A stretch of 6,351 nt of DNA from Nitrospinota bacterium (GTDB taxonomy: Bacteria > Nitrospirota > Nitrospiria > Nitrospirales > UBA8639). The translations under genes and the position numbers were made by a program. Below, one piece after another: positions 5,105 through 6,351 of this stretch. Each line of letters starts with the position of its first letter. Position 1 is the first letter of the stretch. The DNA is taken from the NCBI GenBank assembly GCA_022561525.1, contig JADFRB010000124.1, forward strand, positions 1 to 6,351. The letters run 5' to 3'. The notes beneath the pieces were generated by a model that worked only from the letters and a program-made list of their open reading frames with translations, ran no database searches and was not told where the DNA came from.

Positions 5105-6163
5105 TCAGTGAGAAGCAGAGGCGAATACGGTTGCCGTATCTCCCGCAAGAAAATTCACCATGTTGCGAGGGTTTAAATATTCCGCGGCCTTCTGTGAGAC
5201 ATCCCGGGGCCGAAGATTTTGACAGATGGTGATGTCCTCATCTTCTTCAAGATCAAGAATCTCTGCCTGATCGGAAGGTCCCTCTTCGTTAAACAGGAGG
5301 ACCAACGGTCGAAGACGATTTGTAAGATTGATGTTGATGACCATCCCGATGGATTCATTGCTGAGGAGGACAAGCGATCCAGGCGGATACACACCCAACA
5401 CCCGAACTAAGGCCACAACCGCCTCAGACCAAAACATGGCTTTGTGTTTGACAAACAAATGAGACAAGGCCTCAGACGGGGTGAGCCGCTTCTCGACATC
5501 GGGGTCGTTACATAAATCATCATACCGATCGACCACCATCACAATGCGTGAGAACAAACTAATCGCCTCCTCCCCTTTGAGCCCCATGGGGTAACCCGAA
5601 CCATCAAGACGCTCATGATGTTGGTAGATCACCGCTAAACTTTCTTTGGGAAAGCCCGCAAACTTTCGAACCGTGTCTTTTCCATATTGAGGATGTTGAT
5701 GATAACTGGCACGTTCCCTGGCCGTCAGGTTGGGACGTTTCAGTAAAATTTTCCCCGGAACATTGAGTTCGCCAATATCATGAAAGACCGCGCCTAACGC
5801 TAGCATGTGAAGCTCGTCTTCCGTCAGATCAAATTCTTTGCCGACCATCAGGCACAGAGTGCACACATTGAGGGCATGCATAAACATGCCTTCCCCCATG
5901 TCATTGGCCACCATCACATTGAGCATCGACGTGGGGGCATCAGGACTCTCTAATAATACACTGAGCGTACACACCATCTCCTTGGCCTTTTGAACGCCTT
6001 CGACGTTCCCGACACTCAGGTCTTGCATGACCGCTTTACTTTGCTGATAGGCCTCCTGATAGGCACGATCAGCTTTTTTAAATCCCTCACAGTATTGGCC
6101 AAACGCCTCGGTTGGCGGCATCCGGGCGCTCGATGTCGCCAACACGCCCGAGAACCTGGCCAA
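5105..6163 (-). CDS. HD-GYP domain c-di-GMP phosphodiesterase, N-terminus lost
   Basis: Likely cytoplasmic enzyme that hydrolyses cyclic di-GMP, lowering the signal that favours sessile growth. The frame runs from an ATG at 6163, but the first 16-17 codons are the antisense of a different, GC-rich gene; native sequence begins near 6113 with TEAFGQYCEGF. Numbering from 6163, the HD-GYP signature is complete: H96, H128-D129 in HDIGE, K138, H157, H182-H183 in HHERLDGSGYP (GYP at 190-192) and D212 in VVDRYDD. The C-terminal 100 residues (YPPGSLVLLSN onward) are the beta-rich tail common in HD-GYP proteins. Related full-length proteins carry about 100-130 extra N-terminal residues, often a DUF3391-type domain; here only the helical linker that follows it remains. 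The break reflects the junction near 6113-6120 rather than a natural start. The family call is strong; activity of this exact ORF is doubtful. Confidence 0.9.
   Translation of the reverse strand: MARFSGVLATSSARMPPTEAFGQYCEGFKKADRAYQEAYQQSKAVMQDLSVGNVEGVQKAKEMVCTLSVLLESPDAPTSMLNVMVANDMGEGMFMHALNVCTLCLMVGKEFDLTEDELHMLALGAVFHDIGELNVPGKILLKRPNLTARERASYHQHPQYGKDTVRKFAGFPKESLAVIYQHHERLDGSGYPMGLKGEEAISLFSRIVMVVDRYDDLCNDPDVEKRLTPSEALSHLFVKHKAMFWSEAVVALVRVLGVYPPGSLVLLSNESIGMVININLTNRLRPLVLLFNEEGPSDQAEILDLEEDEDITICQNLRPRDVSQKAAEYLNPRNMVNFLAGDTATVFASASH
6110..6120. other. Junction between two unrelated coding regions
   Basis: HD-GYP coding sequence on the reverse strand stops being recognisable at about 6113, and TAXI coding sequence on the forward strand begins at about 6114-6117. 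There is no spacer, start codon, promoter or repeat end between them. G+C per 60 bases rises from about 52% to about 63% across the point. Both genes are cut mid-protein. Confidence 0.75.
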
Positions 6164-6351
6164 GATCCGGAAGATCTTTTTCGAGGGCGCTTACCTGCGG
6201 CCCGAGAAGCCCCACAAGCGCAATATCGGCGTCCACGCGCCGATCCACGTCATGACCTATGACGCGGCCCTGGTGGCCAATGCGGACGCTTCCGAGGATG
6301 CGGTCTACCGGCTGGTCAAGGCCATGCACGACAACAAGAAGGACCTGGCGG
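6114..6351 (+). CDS. TAXI-family TRAP transporter solute-binding protein, C-terminal fragment (partial at both ends)
   Basis: The forward frame that includes the codon at 6117-6119 is open to the window end with no start of its own. It reads GIRALDVANTPENLAKI, continues KIFFEGAYLRPEKP, and contains IHVMTYDAALVANADAS followed by a helix with YRLVKAMHDNKKDLA. The MTYDAxLxANADxSxDxVYxxxKAxHxNKxxL pattern is the hallmark of the C-terminal lobe of TAXI periplasmic binding proteins, which deliver small organic acids or glutamate-like solutes to a fused DctQM permease. About 78 residues are visible. G+C is about 63% with many G/C third positions, against about 52% just upstream, so this DNA comes from a different genomic background, perhaps a proteobacterium. 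In the same frame, codons before about 6114 are antisense of the HD-GYP gene, and a stop lies at 6060-6062. Confidence 0.82.

Noticed and set aside
6087..6329. Reverse ORF of 80 residues at the right end
   Set aside because: It is the antisense of the TAXI binding-protein frame, which has a clear family motif; long antisense frames are common in GC-rich genes.

Overview
The window is a patchwork of ordinary genes separated by repeat-rich, partly degraded intergenic DNA. Base composition is near 50% G+C up to about position 6110 and about 63% after that. Gene content is a SWIM zinc-finger protein, a secreted or lipid-anchored M28 peptidase, an ABM-like small protein, an IS630 element and an HD-GYP phosphodiesterase. 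Together with the short palindromic intergenic repeats, this suggests a free-living environmental bacterium. Nitrospirota is my tentative guess from overall style, not from any diagnostic gene.

Layout: (1) 2-730 is the 3' part of a SWIM zinc-finger/coiled-coil protein whose true start lies before the window. (2) 731-1256 is gene-poor and holds a 157-bp imperfect palindrome (1020-1176), with a doubtful small reverse-strand ORF running out of it. (3) 1257-2276 encodes an M28 metallopeptidase with all metal and catalytic residues present. (4) 2277-2612 carries REP-like hairpins. (5) 2613-3087 is a well-formed monocistronic unit: extended -10 promoter, leader hairpin, strong Shine-Dalgarno and a 130-residue ABM-like protein. 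(6) 3088-3560 holds a frameshifted small gene and two palindrome fragments. (7) 3563-4732 is an apparently intact IS630-family element. (8) 4738-5007 holds a TA-flanked MITE-like palindrome that almost touches the IS, plus a second copy of its right end. (9) 5105 to about 6113, reverse strand, is an HD-GYP c-di-GMP phosphodiesterase with an intact catalytic domain but a lost N-terminus. (10) From about 6114 to the end, forward strand, is the C-terminal part of a TAXI-type TRAP transporter binding protein in clearly different, GC-rich DNA.

The genes do not form one pathway or operon. The most unusual content is structural: three palindromic elements, a 37-bp inverted repeat (35 of 37 matching) that brackets the IS and the MITE, and an abrupt junction near 6110-6120 where two unrelated genes meet head-to-head inside their coding regions. 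That junction is most easily explained as a chimeric assembly, although a real rearrangement is possible. I see no CRISPR array, tRNA, rRNA or recognisable defence system.
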